NCBI GenBank assembly: GCA_027451405.1
Contig: DAIDJM010000035.1
Span: 1-64,000, forward strand
From: Acetobacteraceae bacterium
GTDB lineage: Bacteria > Pseudomonadota > Alphaproteobacteria > Acetobacterales > Acetobacteraceae
Reading direction: 5' to 3'
DNA: 64,000 bases
Within the stretch, counting starts at the first letter, position 1. Every line of letters starts with the position of its first letter. A program made the position numbers and the translations under genes. Shown here in pieces: positions 21,577 to 36,258 of the stretch. The notes beneath the pieces were generated by a model. That model saw nothing but the letters and a program-made list of their open reading frames with translations. It did not search any database and was not told the DNA's origin.

Positions 21577-21609
21577 CGCCGCGCCCGCGCCTATTTGACA
21601 GGCGCGGCG
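21577..21609 (+). terminator. Hairpin downstream of tig
   Basis: CGCCGCGCC (21577-21585) pairs perfectly with GGCGCGGCG (21601-21609) and is followed only by ATTT. It may be a weak terminator or attenuator before clpP. The loop also contains TTGACA, but no convincing -10 follows. Confidence 0.4.
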
Positions 21610-21674
21610 ATTTCCGGCCGCATCCCCCCGATCGTAACCGGTTCAGCCCGACCCGGGCCGCCTATGGAGCGCGT

Positions 21675-22319
21675 ATGAGGGATCGTCATCCCGCTGAATG
21701 GTACAGCCAAGCTCTCGTGCCGATGGTGGTCGAGCAGACCGCGCGCGGCGAGCGGGCGTTCGACATCTACTCGCGGTTGCTCAAGGAGCGAATCATTTTC
21801 CTGACTGGGCCGGTTTTCGACCAGATCAGCGCGCTGATCTGCGCCCAGCTGCTGTTTCTCGAGAGCGAGAATCCCTCGAAGGATATCTCCTTCTACATCA
21901 ACAGCCCGGGCGGCGTGGTTTCTGCCGGGCTCGCGATCTACGACACGATGCAATATGTGCGCTGCCCGGTGAGCACGGTCTGCATCGGCCAGGCAGCTTC
22001 GATGGGTTCGCTGCTGCTCGCGGCTGGGGCCCCCGGTAAGCGCTACGCGCTGCCGAACAGCCGGGTCATGGTCCATCAGCCGAGCGGTGGGGCGCAGGGG
22101 CAGGCGGCCGATATCGAGATTCAGGCGCGCGAGATCCTGACGCTGCGGCATCAGCTCAACGAGATCTACCGGCGCCATACCGGGCAGAGCCTCGAATCGA
22201 TCGAGGCAAAGCTGGAGCGAGATACCTATATGTCAGCCGAGGAGGCGCAGGCCTTCGGCATCGTCGACGCGGTGGTCGAGAACCGGCCGGCCGTGGCCGA
22301 GGAAGCGGCGAAGGGCTGA
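21675..22319 (+). CDS. clpP: ATP-dependent Clp protease proteolytic subunit
   Basis: The 214-residue serine protease forms the 14-mer chamber used by ClpX and ClpA. The catalytic triad is S109 (GQAASMGS), H134 (VMVHQPSGG) and D183 (LERDTYM). [20 protein letters not shown] is the family signature. The ATG at 21675 fits the usual N-terminus. clpX follows after 187 bases. Confidence 0.98.
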   Translation: MRDRHPAEWYSQALVPMVVEQTARGERAFDIYSRLLKERIIFLTGPVFDQISALICAQLLFLESENPSKDISFYINSPGGVVSAGLAIYDTMQYVRCPVSTVCIGQAASMGSLLLAAGAPGKRYALPNSRVMVHQPSGGAQGQAADIEIQAREILTLRHQLNEIYRRHTGQSLESIEAKLERDTYMSAEEAQAFGIVDAVVENRPAVAEEAAKG

Positions 22320-22430
22320 GCGGTTGGCCCCGGCCGGTCCGGCACGGGTCCTCCGGAACGACGAAGGCGGGGTTCTGGCCGGTGCCCGGAGGGGCCGGCG
22401 AGGACAGCCGCGTGCGAGGCGCTCGCGTCC

Positions 22431-22460
22431 TTGTGGTTTGGGAAAGCGCGGGCGTAGTAT
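22431..22460 (+). promoter_or_regulatory. Candidate clpX promoter
   Basis: TTGTGG (22431-22436) and TAGTAT (22455-22460) are separated by 18 bases, 46 bases upstream of the clpX start. This would allow clpX expression apart from clpP. Confidence 0.45.
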
Positions 22461-22506
22461 TCCGCGTTAAGGCCTCCGGGGCGGCCCCCCGGGGCGGGAG
22501 ACGGCA

Positions 22507-23772
<1,266 letters not shown>

Positions 23773-23837
23773 TCGCGGGCATGCGCCCGTCCGAAACCGG
23801 TCTTGCCGCGTTTTTCCGCTTTTCGCGGCGGGTCCGG

Positions 23838-23865
23838 CTTGTTCCTGACTTCTGGCCGCCGATAT
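23838..23865 (+). promoter_or_regulatory. Candidate heat-shock (sigma-32-type) promoter of lon
   Basis: CTTGTTC at 23838-23844 and CCGATAT at 23859-23865 are separated by 14 bases, similar to the CTTG...CCxAT pattern of RpoH promoters. It lies 73 bases upstream of the lon start. Mapping of the transcript start would be needed. Confidence 0.4.
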
Positions 23866-23938
23866 CCCAAACCCTTCGAGAGGTTCCGTGCCGTCTTTGG
23901 GCGGAGCCTTCTCTGACTGTCCCGAGAGGAGGTCTCTG

Positions 23939-26347
<2,409 letters not shown>

Positions 26348-26372
26348 GCGGTTCGCCAGAGAACCGGAAAGA

Positions 26373-26413
26373 AGCCCGGACCGCTCAAAAATGGCGGTTT
26401 TCCGGGCTTTTTC
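26373..26413 (+). terminator. Rho-independent terminator after lon
   Basis: AGCCCGGA (26373-26380) with CCGC pairs with GCGG and TCCGGGCT (26401-26408), and TTTTTCC follows. It separates lon from the HU gene. Confidence 0.85.
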
Positions 26414-26529
26414 CTTTGACGGCGCGCCCGGCCGGACCCTAGTGTCCGGCCGCCGGCAGGACCAAGCTGCGGGCCGGCCCCAGTGAGGTGTTCCGGGGTC
26501 GCGTCGCCAACAGGAAAGCAGGATCAGTC

Positions 26530-26859
26530 ATGTCCGAGACGCCGAGCACCGAAAAGCTCTTCAACCGCAAGGACCTCGTCACCTCGGTAGCAGAGAAGAC
26601 CGGTCAGCCGCGCGCGAAGGTGACGGCCAGTGTCGACGCCGTGTTCAAGGCACTCGAGGACGCGCTGCAGGGAGGCTACGAAATCCGCTTGACCGGCTTT
26701 GGTGTGTTCGTGGTGCGGGAGCGCAAGGCAGGCAAGGGGCGCGATCCGCGAACCGGGGCGGAAATCGACATTCCGGCCAGCCGGACAGTGCGCTTCCGTC
26801 CGGGCAAACAGCTCAAATCGGCTCTTGATGGCACCGAGGTGGCTGGCACGGCCGACTGA
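26530..26859 (+). CDS. hup: HU-family DNA-binding protein
   Basis: The 109-residue nucleoid protein bends DNA nonspecifically. The dimerisation region LTGFGVFVVRERKAGKG and the DNA-binding arm RDPRTGAEIDIPASRTVRF are canonical, followed by PGKQLK. It has about 10 extra residues at each end (MSETPSTEK and DGTEVAGTAD) compared with the 90-residue core. The ATG at 26530 follows AGGATCAGTC. The tRNA-Val gene starts 11 bases after the stop, so both are probably on one transcript. Confidence 0.95.
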   Translation: MSETPSTEKLFNRKDLVTSVAEKTGQPRAKVTASVDAVFKALEDALQGGYEIRLTGFGVFVVRERKAGKGRDPRTGAEIDIPASRTVRFRPGKQLKSALDGTEVAGTAD

Positions 26860-26869
26860 TTGCGTCTGC

Positions 26870-26944
26870 GGGCGGTTGGCTCAGCGGTAGAGCGTCTCGT
26901 TTACACCGAGAGGGTCGGCGGTTCGAATCCGTCACCGCCCACCA
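26870..26944 (+). tRNA. tRNA-Val (anticodon TAC)
   Basis: The acceptor GGGCGGT pairs with ACCGCCC. The anticodon stem TCTCG/CGAGA encloses TTTACAC with anticodon TAC. The T-arm is CGGCGGTTCGAATCCGTCA-like, the discriminator is A, and CCA is encoded. Confidence 0.97.
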
Positions 26945-26992
26945 GCCTCAGTCGTGTGCAGCGACGGGCGCGCGGGATGGACGGTTGACCGC

Positions 26993-27021
26993 TTGACCGG
27001 CGGTGAGACGAGCCCTAGACC
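26993..27021 (+). promoter_or_regulatory. Candidate tRNA-Asp promoter
   Basis: TTGACC (26993-26998) and TAGACC (27016-27021) are separated by 17 bases, and the tRNA begins 21 bases downstream. It may also serve the nuo operon if transcription reads through. Confidence 0.45.
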
Positions 27022-27042
27022 CAGCGCCGCCCTGCGAGGATT

Positions 27043-27119
<77 letters not shown>

Positions 27120-27229
27120 CGGCCCTCACGGCAGTGTGCGTTCCGGCTCGGCATTTTCGCGAGCGGGAACGTCCTTCCTGCAGTGTTTTGGAGCTGCGGC
27201 GTCGTTGTCGTGGATGTGCTGGGAGTCCG

Positions 27230-27595
27230 ATGCAGCCTGTTTTGTCGGCCTATTTTCCGGTGCTTGTGTTTCTCGCCGTCGCCGCGGCGATTGCCCTTCT
27301 TATGGTCGGGGGTTCGCTTCTGGCAGCGCGGCAGCGCCCGTATCCGGAGAAATTGTCGGCTTACGAATGTGGCTTCGAACCGTTCGACGACGCTCGTCGG
27401 CGTTTCGATGTGCGGTTCTACCTTGTCGCGATTTTGTTCATCATCTTCGACCTCGAAGTTGCGTTCCTTTTCCCGTGGGCGGTGAGTCTCTCCCGCATCG
27501 GGCTGTTCGGCTTCTTCAGCATGATGGGCTTTCTGGGCGTTCTCACGGTCGGGTTCATCTATGAGTGGCGCCGCGGCGCACTGGAGTGGGAATAG
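27230..27595 (+). CDS. nuoA: NADH-quinone oxidoreductase subunit A
   Basis: The 121-residue membrane subunit has three transmembrane helices and the signature [20 protein letters not shown] followed by [14 protein letters not shown]. It helps form the quinone-site region together with NuoH. It is the first gene of the 14-gene nuo operon. The ATG at 27230 ([14 protein letters not shown]) follows GGGAGTCC. Confidence 0.97.
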   Translation: MQPVLSAYFPVLVFLAVAAAIALLMVGGSLLAARQRPYPEKLSAYECGFEPFDDARRRFDVRFYLVAILFIIFDLEVAFLFPWAVSLSRIGLFGFFSMMGFLGVLTVGFIYEWRRGALEWE

Positions 27596-27597
27596 AC

Positions 27598-28158
27598 ATG
27601 GCGGCGGACGGATCGAGCCAGATCGCCTGGAATCGCGAAAGCCTGTCACCGGGTGTCGAGCAGGATGCGGTGGTGCGGAGCATCACCGGTGAGATCACGG
27701 AGCGCGGGTTCGTCGTTGCCAATATCGATCGTCTCGTCAATTGGGGGCGCACCGGCAGTCTCTGGCCGATGACATTTGGGCTCGCCTGCTGTGCGGTCGA
27801 GATGATCCACGCTTACATGCCGCGATACGATCTTGATCGGTTCGGGATTTTTCCGCGCGCTTCGCCAAGGCAGAGCGACGTCATGATCGTCGCCGGCACA
27901 TTGACCAACAAAATGGCCCCGGCGTTGCGGCGAGTATACGATCAGATGCCGGAGCCTCGTTGGGTCATCAGCATGGGAAGCTGCGCCAACGGGGGTGGCT
28001 ATTATCATTACTCCTACTCGGTCGTCCGCGGCTGCGACCGGATCGTTCCGGTCGACGTTTACGTACCCGGCTGCCCGCCAACGGCTGAGGCGCTCGTCTA
28101 TGGGATCATGCAGCTCCAGAAGAAGATTCACCGGACCGGGAGCATTTTACGTGGCTGA
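27598..28158 (+). CDS. nuoB: NADH-quinone oxidoreductase subunit B
   Basis: The 186-residue subunit holds cluster N2, the last [4Fe-4S] before quinone. Ligands are in [11 protein letters not shown] (tandem Cys), [12 protein letters not shown] and [11 protein letters not shown]. The ATG at 27598 lies two bases after the nuoA stop. The last 8 bases overlap nuoC. Confidence 0.97.
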   Translation: MAADGSSQIAWNRESLSPGVEQDAVVRSITGEITERGFVVANIDRLVNWGRTGSLWPMTFGLACCAVEMIHAYMPRYDLDRFGIFPRASPRQSDVMIVAGTLTNKMAPALRRVYDQMPEPRWVISMGSCANGGGYYHYSYSVVRGCDRIVPVDVYVPGCPPTAEALVYGIMQLQKKIHRTGSILRG

Positions 28159-28783
28159 TGATCGGCTCAGTTTGCTCGCCGAGACAGTCGTCCAAATCAT
28201 TCCGGGTGTGCGGTGCGCTGGCCTGGAGCAGGGCGAACTGGTGGTACGTATCGAGCGGGATGCCGTCCCAGAAGCGATGCGCCTATTGCGGGATGACCCA
28301 CATTTCGCGTGCGAGCAGATGATGGATCTCTGCGGCGTCGATTGGCCGGACCGCGCCGAACGCTTCGAAGTCGTTTACAATCTTTTAAGCGTCTCCCTGA
28401 ACCACCGGGTGCGTGTGATTGTACAGAGCGATGGCCAGACGCCGGTTCCGAGCGTCTCCGGCGTCTGGCCTTGCGCTACGTGGTGGGAGCGCGAATGTTG
28501 GGACCTGTTCGGAGTCTCATTCGAAGGATTGGCCGACCATAGGCGGATTCTTACGGATTACGGCTTCGAGGGGCATCCGTTGCGGAAAGATTTCCCGATG
28601 ACCGGCCTCGTCGAAGTCCGGTTCGACGAAGAAAGGAAGCAGGTAATTTACGAGCCCGTCCGGCTCACCCAGGACTTCCGTAACTTCCAATTCCTTTCGC
28701 CTTGGGAGGGCATGACGAGCTTGCCAGGCGACGAGAAAGCGCACCTCGCCCGGATCGGCTTGCAAGAGCGGTCCCCGTCGTGA
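28151..28783 (+). CDS. nuoC: NADH-quinone oxidoreductase subunit C
   Basis: The 210-residue peripheral-arm subunit is collinear with the 30-kDa family: [41 protein letters not shown]. The start is GTG at 28151 (MADDRLSLL), overlapping nuoB by 8 bases. NuoC and NuoD are separate genes here, not fused as in Escherichia coli. Confidence 0.96.
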   Translation: MADDRLSLLAETVVQIIPGVRCAGLEQGELVVRIERDAVPEAMRLLRDDPHFACEQMMDLCGVDWPDRAERFEVVYNLLSVSLNHRVRVIVQSDGQTPVPSVSGVWPCATWWERECWDLFGVSFEGLADHRRILTDYGFEGHPLRKDFPMTGLVEVRFDEERKQVIYEPVRLTQDFRNFQFLSPWEGMTSLPGDEKAHLARIGLQERSPS

Positions 28784-30012
28784 GCGTTGTCGAGCCCATC
28801 GATCTGCCGCAATCGGAGGCGGATGTTGCGCGCCGCCGTCAGGTCGTGATTGACAGCCACGCCATTAATTTCGGTCCGCAGCATCCTGCGGCTCATGGCG
28901 TCCTGAGGCTAGTGCTCGAGATGGATGGTGAAGTCGTCGAGCGTGCCGACCCGCACGTCGGGCTGCTCCATCGCGGCACGGAAAAATTGATGGAGTATCG
29001 CACTTACACGCAAAATACTCCGTATTTCGACCGGCTCGATTACGTTTCGCCGATGTCGAACGAACATGTATTCGTGCTCGCAACGGAGAAGCTGCTCGGC
29101 ATCGCGCCGCCCGAGCGGGCCCTGTGGATTCGCACGATGTTTGACGAGATTACGCGGATCCTCAATCATCTGCTCAACATCACCAGCTTCGCTATGGATG
29201 TCGGCGCTCTGACACCTCCTTTGTGGGGGTATGAGGAGCGTGAGAAGCTTATGGAGTTTTACGAAGCGGCTTCCGGTGCGCGGCTGCATGCGAACTATTA
29301 CCGGCATGGCGGCGTGAGCCGCGACCTGCCTGCCGGATTGCCCGAGCAGATTTGGGAGTGGTCGGAGCGCTTTCCCCGCTTCATTGATGATTTGTGGAAT
29401 CTACTGACCGAGAACCGGATCTGGAAGCAGCGGACGGTCGATATCGGGGTGATGGATGCCGAGCAGGCACTGGCCTGGGGGTTCTCCGGCCCCAACCTGC
29501 GCGCGAGCGGCGTGCCTTGGGATCTCCGTAAGTCCCAGCCCTATGCCATGTATGAGCATGTGGCATTTGACATCCCGGTTACCCGTAACGGCGATTGCTA
29601 TGACCGTTATCTGGTCAGAATGATTGAGATGCGGGAGAGCGTCAAAATCATTCGGCAGTGTTTGGAACGTATGAAGCCGGGTCCGGTGAAAGTGGAAGAC
29701 CGGAAATTCACGCCTCCAAAGCGTGAAGAAATGAAGCGATCGATGGAGGCGCTGATCCATCATTTCAAACTGTTCACGGAGGGGTTCCACGTTCCGGCCG
29801 GTGCGACCTACACTGCGGTTGAAAGCCCCAAAGGGGAGCTTGGTGTGTATCTAGTCGCGGACGGGACCAATCGCCCTTATCGCTGCAAGATACGCCCAAC
29901 CGGCTTCTCTCATTTGCAGGCGATTGAAGTCATGACGCGCGGGCACATGCTTGCGGATGCCGTAGCGGTCATCGGTTCGATCGATCTTGTGTTCGGTGAA
30001 GTGGACCGTTGA
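28780..30012 (+). CDS. nuoD: NADH-quinone oxidoreductase subunit D
   Basis: The 410-residue 49-kDa-type subunit shapes the quinone cavity. Key segments are [43 protein letters not shown] and the C-terminal FGEVDR end. The start is GTG at 28780, overlapping the nuoC stop. The stretch [12 protein letters not shown] just before the conserved core is normal for alphaproteobacteria. Confidence 0.97.
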   Translation: MSVVEPIDLPQSEADVARRRQVVIDSHAINFGPQHPAAHGVLRLVLEMDGEVVERADPHVGLLHRGTEKLMEYRTYTQNTPYFDRLDYVSPMSNEHVFVLATEKLLGIAPPERALWIRTMFDEITRILNHLLNITSFAMDVGALTPPLWGYEEREKLMEFYEAASGARLHANYYRHGGVSRDLPAGLPEQIWEWSERFPRFIDDLWNLLTENRIWKQRTVDIGVMDAEQALAWGFSGPNLRASGVPWDLRKSQPYAMYEHVAFDIPVTRNGDCYDRYLVRMIEMRESVKIIRQCLERMKPGPVKVEDRKFTPPKREEMKRSMEALIHHFKLFTEGFHVPAGATYTAVESPKGELGVYLVADGTNRPYRCKIRPTGFSHLQAIEVMTRGHMLADAVAVIGSIDLVFGEVDR

Positions 30013-30043
30013 CGCCGTGAGCGGGGCTTCTGAGAGCGACAAT

Positions 30044-30676
30044 ATGAGCCGTGGCACGGTGAAGCAGCCTGAAGAGGTGCCTTCCGCGTTTGCCTTCGAT
30101 CTGGAGAGCGAGGCCGAGATAGTCCGCGTCCTCGCGTGCTATCCGGAGGGGCGCCAGGCAAGTGGCGTTTTGCCGCTGCTCTACATCGCGCAGACGCAGA
30201 TGCGCCGGCAGACCGGCAGCGGTTGGCTTCCCCGTGTCGCCTTGGATGCGATCGCTGGGCGTCTCGGCGTCGCGCCGATCCGCGTCTACGAGGTCGCTAC
30301 CTTTTACTCGATGTTCAACACAGAGCCGGTTGGGAAATATCATCTGCAGATCTGCACAACGACGCCTTGCTGGCTCCGCGGGTCGGATGCCGTTGTTGCC
30401 GCCTGTCGTCGCGTGACGGGTATCGAGGGATGGCATGAAACGAGCCCCGACGGTCTTTTTACGATGACCGAGGTCGAGTGCCTTGGTGCTTGCGTCAATG
30501 CTCCTGTTCTGCAGATCAATGACAATTACTATGAAGACCTTGATGGAGCACGGACCGAAGCGTTGCTTCGCGACTTGCAAAGCGGGGGGACGTTGCCGCC
30601 GGCCGGTACAACGGTGGAGCGACTGAATTCGGCGCCCGAAGGGGGAATGACCACGCTGCTCGATGTGACGGGCTGA
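30044..30676 (+). CDS. nuoE: NADH-quinone oxidoreductase subunit E
   Basis: The 210-residue 24-kDa-type subunit binds a [2Fe-2S] cluster with ligands in [10 protein letters not shown] and [29 protein letters not shown] is the family core. The start is most likely ATG 30044 (MSRGTVKQ); GTG 30017 is an in-frame alternative adding nine residues. Confidence 0.95.
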   Translation: MSRGTVKQPEEVPSAFAFDLESEAEIVRVLACYPEGRQASGVLPLLYIAQTQMRRQTGSGWLPRVALDAIAGRLGVAPIRVYEVATFYSMFNTEPVGKYHLQICTTTPCWLRGSDAVVAACRRVTGIEGWHETSPDGLFTMTEVECLGACVNAPVLQINDNYYEDLDGARTEALLRDLQSGGTLPPAGTTVERLNSAPEGGMTTLLDVTG

Positions 30677-30680
30677 TGCG

Positions 30681-32006
30681 ATGCTGAGCGATTCGGATCG
30701 GATATTCACGAACCTTTACGGCCAGCACGATTGGCGACTTCCTGGCGCGCGGCGCCGCGGCGATTGGGACGGAACCGCTGCGATCCTCGCGAGAGGCCGT
30801 GAGTCCATCATCGAGGAAGTCAAGGCGTCCGGTTTGCGAGGGCGCGGTGGGGCTGGTTTCCCGACCGGCATGAAATGGTCCTTCATGCCCAAGGTGTCGG
30901 ATGGCCGGCCCGCCTATTTGGTCGTGAATGCGGATGAGAGTGAGCCCGGAACGTGCAAGGATCGTGATATTCTTCGCCACGATCCGCACAAACTGATCGA
31001 AGGCTGCCTGATCGCTAGTTTCGCGATGGGCGCGCACGCCTGCTACGTTTATATCCGCGGCGAGTTTTTTAATGAGGCGCGACAACTCCAGCAGGCGATC
31101 GACGAGGCTTATGAAGCTGGCCTGATCGGCGGAAACGCCTGTGGCAGCGGCTGGGATTTCGACCTTTACGTGCATCGTGGTGCCGGGGCGTATATCTGCG
31201 GCGAAGAAACGGCGTTGCTCGAGAGTTTGGAAGGCAAAAAGGGGATGCCCCGGCTGAAGCCGCCTTTTCCGGCAGCGGTTGGCCTCTATGGATGCCCGAC
31301 TACGGTCAACAACGTTGAAAGCATTGCGGTGGTTCCGGCCATCATGCGACGCGGCGCTTCCTGGTTTTCTGCGCTTGGCCGGCCAAAAAACACCGGGACG
31401 AAATTGTTCTGTATCTCTGGGCACGTGAACAAGCCTTGTAACGTCGAAGAGGAGCTCGGAATTCCGTTACGAGAGCTCATTGATCGCTACGCGGGCGGCG
31501 TGCGCGGCGGATGGGAGAATTTGTTGGCGGTCATACCGGGTGGGTCGTCTGTCCCGTTGATCCCGAAAGATATTTGCGACAACGTTTTGATGGATTTTGA
31601 TAGCTTGCGAGATGTCAAATCCGGTCTGGGCACGGCGGCTGTGATCGTGATGGATCGCTCAACCGACATCGTTCGCGCGATCGCCCGGCTGGCGCAGTTT
31701 TATAAGCATGAAAGTTGCGGTCAGTGCACGCCATGCCGGGAGGGTACCGGCTGGATGAAGCGCATGATGGATCGCATGGTAGAGGGGCGCGCTGACATTG
31801 CCGAAATCAACCTGCTCGATCAGGTTACCCGTCAGATCGAGGGCCACACGATTTGTGCCCTGGGTGATGCGGCAGCCTGGCCTATACAGGGGTTGATCCG
31901 TCATTTCCGGCCGGTCATGGAGGCGCGGATCGAGGCTTACAATGCCCGCCGTGTGCCAAAGCCGCTTGCGGCGACGCCTGAAGCACTCCCGGCGGCGGCG
32001 GAGTAG
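30681..32006 (+). CDS. nuoF: NADH-quinone oxidoreductase subunit F
   Basis: The 441-residue 51-kDa-type subunit binds NADH and FMN and holds cluster N3. [17 protein letters not shown] is the NADH/FMN glycine-rich loop. [15 protein letters not shown] and [13 protein letters not shown] supply the [4Fe-4S] cysteines. The ATG at 30681 is four bases after nuoE. Codon choice here is looser than in the atp genes, with many TTG and T-ending codons. Confidence 0.98.
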   Translation: MLSDSDRIFTNLYGQHDWRLPGARRRGDWDGTAAILARGRESIIEEVKASGLRGRGGAGFPTGMKWSFMPKVSDGRPAYLVVNADESEPGTCKDRDILRHDPHKLIEGCLIASFAMGAHACYVYIRGEFFNEARQLQQAIDEAYEAGLIGGNACGSGWDFDLYVHRGAGAYICGEETALLESLEGKKGMPRLKPPFPAAVGLYGCPTTVNNVESIAVVPAIMRRGASWFSALGRPKNTGTKLFCISGHVNKPCNVEEELGIPLRELIDRYAGGVRGGWENLLAVIPGGSSVPLIPKDICDNVLMDFDSLRDVKSGLGTAAVIVMDRSTDIVRAIARLAQFYKHESCGQCTPCREGTGWMKRMMDRMVEGRADIAEINLLDQVTRQIEGHTICALGDAAAWPIQGLIRHFRPVMEARIEAYNARRVPKPLAATPEALPAAAE

Positions 32007-32031
32007 CCGACGTGCAGCAGGCAGGGGCGGG

Positions 32032-34077
32032 ATGGCCATGGTGAAACTCACCATCGACGGCGAAGAGGTTGAGGTGGCTGCCGGGAGCACGGTGCTTCAG
32101 GCGTGCGAGCAGGTTGGCCGTGAAATTCCGCGCTTCTGCTACCATGAGCGGTTATCCATTGCCGGCAATTGCCGCATGTGCCTGGTCGAACTCGAGCGTG
32201 CTCCGAAACCCATTGCCAGCTGCGCTTATCCGGTGGCGGATGGAATGGTCGTGCGTACCGACAGCGAAATGGTCCGGCAGGCGCGGCGCGGGGTCATGGA
32301 ATTCCTGCTGATCAATCACCCGCTTGACTGTCCGATCTGCGACCAGGGCGGCGAATGCGATCTGCAGGATCAGTCCTTTGCCTACGGCATGGACCATTCG
32401 CGCTACGCGGAAGAAAAGCGCGCCGTCAAAGACAAGTATCTTGGTCCGCTCGTCAAAACCGTCATGACCAGGTGCATTCAATGCACGCGTTGCGTTCGTT
32501 TTGCGACGGAGATAGCGGGAGTTCCGGAGCTGGGCGCCACGGCGCGTGGCGAAAATCTCGAAATCACCACGTATGTTGAGAAAGCACTTACATCCGAATT
32601 ATCAGGTAACTTGATCGACATCTGTCCGGTCGGCGCCCTCACGAGCAAGCCGTATGCATTTGTCTCTCGTCCTTGGGAGTTGTCGAAGATCGACAGCGTC
32701 GACGTTCTGGATGCCCTCGGTACTCCCATTCGGATAGATGCCCGGGGCTCGGATGTGCTTCGTGTTCTGCCGCGATCCGACGACACGTTGAATGAGGAGT
32801 GGCTGTCCGATAAGTCGCGCTTCGCGATCGACGGGTTGAAGCGGCGGAGGCTGGATCGGCCGTGGGTGCGTCGCAACGGCAAATTGGAGCCTGCCAGTTG
32901 GTCAGAAGCATTCTCGGCGATTGCGCAGCGGGTGCCGGGAGCGCGGATCGGGGCTGTGGCAGGTGATCTCTGTGATGCCGAAAGTATTTTGGCGCTGAAG
33001 GATCTACTTGGTAACCTTGACTCAGACCGTGTGGAATGTCGTCAAAAAGGCGAATCGCTCGATCTGTCGCGTCGAGAGTTTTATCTTTTCAACAGTGGCG
33101 TAGCGGGTATCGACGAAGCGGACGCATTGCTTTTGATCGGCTGCCATCCACGGCACGAAGCGCCCGTGTTGAATGCGCGGATCCGACGGCGGTGGGTAGA
33201 GTCGGGCTTGCCCGTGGGCACTATCGGGGTTGTCCCGAGCGACTTGACCTATCCGGCGACGGAACTGGGGCAAAGCGCCGCCGCGCTGCTCGGATTGCAT
33301 GGGTCGGGATCGGTGTTTGGCCAGGTTTTGCGCGCCGCGCAACGACCCATGATTGTAGTGGGGCAGGGTGCGCTGCTGCGCGACGATGGAGCCGCTATTC
33401 TTGCTTCGGCCTGGGCGCTGGCCGATAAGGTCGGCGCACTGAAGCCCGACTGGAACGGGTTCAATGTTCTGCACACGGCAGCCTCACGCGTGGGCGCCCT
33501 CGACCTTGGTTTCGTCAGCTCGGGTGGCATTCACAGCATGCTCGACGACGGGGTCGACTTTCTGTGGCTTCTTGGCGCCGATGAACTCGATTTCGCCGGC
33601 ATCGGGCGGCGCACGTTCGTCGTTTACCAGGGACATCATGGCGACCGCGGTGCTGCGCGCGGCGATGTCATCTTACCGGGAGCAGCCTACACCGAAAAGG
33701 CTGGGACGTACGTCAACACGGAAGGCCGTGTGCAACAAGGTTTCGGCGCCGTGGTCCCGCCAGGAGAGGCGCGTGAGGACTGGCGGATCTTGCGAGCGTT
33801 CAGCGAATTCGTCGGCAGGCGCTTGCCCTATGACGATATCGACTCTCTCCGCCGGCGCCTTTTTGAGGTCAATCCGGTGTTTGCGAGACAAGGGCTCTCC
33901 CGATTTGGGATAACCGATCGGCGCGGCCCCGAGGGTGATGGCCGCGCCATCCACGATTCGGCTCTCACGCCCGCTATTCATGATTACTACCGTACGGACG
34001 CAATCAGTCGCGCGAGTGCTACGATGGCCGAATGCTCGCGGATTTACGCCCAACCGATGCCAGCCGCCGCCGAATAG
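32032..34077 (+). CDS. nuoG: NADH-quinone oxidoreductase subunit G
   Basis: The 681-residue 75-kDa-type subunit carries three Fe-S sites: [15 protein letters not shown] ([2Fe-2S]), [19 protein letters not shown] with one His ligand, and [11 protein letters not shown] with [10 protein letters not shown]. The C-terminal half is the molybdopterin-oxidoreductase-like domain without cofactor. The start is ATG 32032 ([14 protein letters not shown]), with ATG 32038 as an alternative. Confidence 0.97.
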   Translation: MAMVKLTIDGEEVEVAAGSTVLQACEQVGREIPRFCYHERLSIAGNCRMCLVELERAPKPIASCAYPVADGMVVRTDSEMVRQARRGVMEFLLINHPLDCPICDQGGECDLQDQSFAYGMDHSRYAEEKRAVKDKYLGPLVKTVMTRCIQCTRCVRFATEIAGVPELGATARGENLEITTYVEKALTSELSGNLIDICPVGALTSKPYAFVSRPWELSKIDSVDVLDALGTPIRIDARGSDVLRVLPRSDDTLNEEWLSDKSRFAIDGLKRRRLDRPWVRRNGKLEPASWSEAFSAIAQRVPGARIGAVAGDLCDAESILALKDLLGNLDSDRVECRQKGESLDLSRREFYLFNSGVAGIDEADALLLIGCHPRHEAPVLNARIRRRWVESGLPVGTIGVVPSDLTYPATELGQSAAALLGLHGSGSVFGQVLRAAQRPMIVVGQGALLRDDGAAILASAWALADKVGALKPDWNGFNVLHTAASRVGALDLGFVSSGGIHSMLDDGVDFLWLLGADELDFAGIGRRTFVVYQGHHGDRGAARGDVILPGAAYTEKAGTYVNTEGRVQQGFGAVVPPGEAREDWRILRAFSEFVGRRLPYDDIDSLRRRLFEVNPVFARQGLSRFGITDRRGPEGDGRAIHDSALTPAIHDYYRTDAISRASATMAECSRIYAQPMPAAAE

Positions 34078-34079
34078 CC

Positions 34080-35093
34080 ATGCGAGACTTTTTCCTTCAC
34101 ACCGAAGTGGGGAGCGGGCTCCTGACGCTCTTCGAGACGCTCGGCATCCTGGTGCCGGTGCTCATCCTGATGGCCTACTCGACCTACTTCGAGCGGAAGG
34201 CTCTGGGCGCGTTCCAGCTCCGGCTCGGGCCCAATCGGGTGGGCTGGTTCGGCCTGGCCCAGCCCTTTGCCGACGCCGTCAAGGTTTTCACCAAAGAGAC
34301 GATCATTCCTGCTGGTGCGAACCGGTTTCTTTTTCTTCTCGCGCCCTCGATTACGTTCATCCTGGCCTGTATGGCCTGGGCGGTCATCCCTGTGCAGAAC
34401 GGATGGGCCGTTGCCAACATCAATGTTGGAATTCTCTACCTGTTCGCCATCAGCTCTTTGGGCGTCTATGGTATCATCATCGCGGGTTGGGCTAGTAATT
34501 CGAAATATGCGTTTCTGGGCGCGATGCGGTCGGCCGCGCAGATGGTCAGCTACGAAGTGTCAATCGGTTTCGTGCTGGTCTCGGTTTTGCTTTGCGTGGG
34601 CAGTCTTAACCTGAATGACATCGTTTTGGCGCAGTCCCGGCATTGGTTTGCCTTCACGCCCCTCTTTCCGATGTTCATTGTCTTCCTGATCTCGATGCTG
34701 GCGGAGACCAATCGCGCGCCGTTCGACTTGCCGGAAGGCGAAAGCGAAATCGTCGCTGGGTTCTTTGTCGAGTACAGTGCCATGGCTTTCGCGCTGTTTT
34801 ATCTCGGCGAATACACGAACATGATTATGATGTCCGCGTTTGCCAGCATTCTTTTTCTCGGCGGTTGGCAGGCGCCGTTCGGGCTGACTTTCATCCCGGG
34901 TGTTTTTTGGCTCCTCGCCAAGATCAGCCTCATCATGTTCTTCTTCTTCTGGGTACGCGCGACGTTCCCGCGCTACCGCTACGACCAGCTGATGCGGCTC
35001 GGATGGAAAGTTTTCCTTCCGCTATCGTTGTTGTGGCTGGTGCTGACCGCCGGGTTCCTTGAATTCTTCCACATGCTGCCGCGGAGCAGCTGA
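34080..35093 (+). CDS. nuoH: NADH-quinone oxidoreductase subunit H
   Basis: The 337-residue membrane subunit links the peripheral and membrane arms and lines the quinone channel. There are eight hydrophobic segments, with [20 protein letters not shown] and [20 protein letters not shown] as signatures. The ATG at 34080 lies two bases after nuoG; an upstream in-frame ATG at 34032 lies inside nuoG. Confidence 0.98.
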   Translation: MRDFFLHTEVGSGLLTLFETLGILVPVLILMAYSTYFERKALGAFQLRLGPNRVGWFGLAQPFADAVKVFTKETIIPAGANRFLFLLAPSITFILACMAWAVIPVQNGWAVANINVGILYLFAISSLGVYGIIIAGWASNSKYAFLGAMRSAAQMVSYEVSIGFVLVSVLLCVGSLNLNDIVLAQSRHWFAFTPLFPMFIVFLISMLAETNRAPFDLPEGESEIVAGFFVEYSAMAFALFYLGEYTNMIMMSAFASILFLGGWQAPFGLTFIPGVFWLLAKISLIMFFFFWVRATFPRYRYDQLMRLGWKVFLPLSLLWLVLTAGFLEFFHMLPRSS

Positions 35094-35095
35094 GC

Positions 35096-35584
35096 ATGGC
35101 CAAACGCCCCTCTGTCGCGTGGCGCCTCCTCCTGCCCGAGCTGCTGGCTGGGCTCGGGATCACGCTGCGCTATTTCTTCAAGCCGAAGGTGACGATCAAC
35201 TATCCCTATGAAAAGGGACCCATCAGTCCGCGTTTCCGTGGAGAGCACGCGCTGCGGCGCTACCCGAACGGAGAGGAGCGATGCATCGCGTGCAAGCTCT
35301 GTGAGGCGATATGCCCAGCCTATGCCATCACCATTGAGGCGGAGCCTCGCGAAGACGGATCCCGCCGGACGACGCGCTACGATATCGATATGACGAAGTG
35401 CATCTATTGCGGGCTGTGTGAAGAGGCCTGTCCGGTCGATGCGATCGTCGAGGGGCCGAATTTCGAGTTCTCGACCGAGACCCGGGACGAGTTGATGTAC
35501 GACAAGGCGCGCTTGCTTGCCAACGGCGACCGCTGGGAAGCGGAGCTCGCGAAGCGGCTCGAAATGGACGCACCGTATCGATGA
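35096..35584 (+). CDS. nuoI: NADH-quinone oxidoreductase subunit I
   Basis: The 162-residue subunit has two [4Fe-4S] ferredoxin motifs, [12 protein letters not shown] and [12 protein letters not shown], clusters N6a and N6b. It sits between the hydrophobic nuoH and nuoJ. It starts two bases after nuoH and overlaps nuoJ by four bases (ATGA). Confidence 0.98.
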   Translation: MAKRPSVAWRLLLPELLAGLGITLRYFFKPKVTINYPYEKGPISPRFRGEHALRRYPNGEERCIACKLCEAICPAYAITIEAEPREDGSRRTTRYDIDMTKCIYCGLCEEACPVDAIVEGPNFEFSTETRDELMYDKARLLANGDRWEAELAKRLEMDAPYR

Positions 35585-36255
35585 TAACCCTGTTCTTCTA
35601 TCTTTTCTCGGCCGTTTTGCTCGGCGCCTCGGCCATGGTGGTCACGAGTCGGAATCCCGTCCACGCAGTCCTTTTTCTTATACTTGCGTTCCTCAACGCG
35701 GCCGCTTTGTTTTTGATTGCCGGAGCCGAGTTCCTGGCGCTCACCCTTGTCGTCGTCTATGTCGGTGCCGTTGCGGTCTTGTTCCTTTTCGTTGTGATGA
35801 TGCTCGACGTTGATTTCGTACAGTTGCGCGAAGGATTCCAACGCTATGCCCCCGTCGGGGCCGCGGTTGGCCTTGTTTTGTTTGGCGAACTGGCGGCCGT
35901 TCTGTTTGGATGGGAAGCCTGGAGCGGCTCGTTCGCCGTGAGAGGATCAGCTACGCCCTCATCGGTCAGCAACACGGTCGCCCTCGGGCAGGTCCTCTAT
36001 ACCCATTATGTCTACTTGTTTCAGTTGTCCGGCTTGATACTCCTGGTCGCGATGATTGGCGCAATCGTGCTGACCCACCGCGAGAGACGCGGCGCGCTCC
36101 GGCAGGATATCGGGCGGCAGCAGGCGCGCAGGGTGGACGAGACGCTGGAAATACTGCAGGTGCCGAGCCGAGCTGGCGCCGGTCAGATCGGCCTGTTCCG
36201 CCCGAAGCACCTGCCGTCTCCGGTCCGTGACCGTGAGCCAGTCGAGAGGGCCTGA
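35581..36255 (+). CDS. nuoJ: NADH-quinone oxidoreductase subunit J
   Basis: The 224-residue membrane subunit has five predicted helices and the family segment [20 protein letters not shown], with [19 protein letters not shown] polar tail of about 55 residues ([16 protein letters not shown] onwards) makes it longer than the Escherichia coli protein, as often seen in alphaproteobacteria. Confidence 0.96.
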   Translation: MITLFFYLFSAVLLGASAMVVTSRNPVHAVLFLILAFLNAAALFLIAGAEFLALTLVVVYVGAVAVLFLFVVMMLDVDFVQLREGFQRYAPVGAAVGLVLFGELAAVLFGWEAWSGSFAVRGSATPSSVSNTVALGQVLYTHYVYLFQLSGLILLVAMIGAIVLTHRERRGALRQDIGRQQARRVDETLEILQVPSRAGAGQIGLFRPKHLPSPVRDREPVERA

Positions 36256-36258
36256 GCC

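Noticed and set aside
27995-28150. Longer start for nuoC inside nuoB
   Set aside because: The upstream part overlaps conserved nuoB cysteines in another frame; the GTG at 28151 gives the family-typical length.
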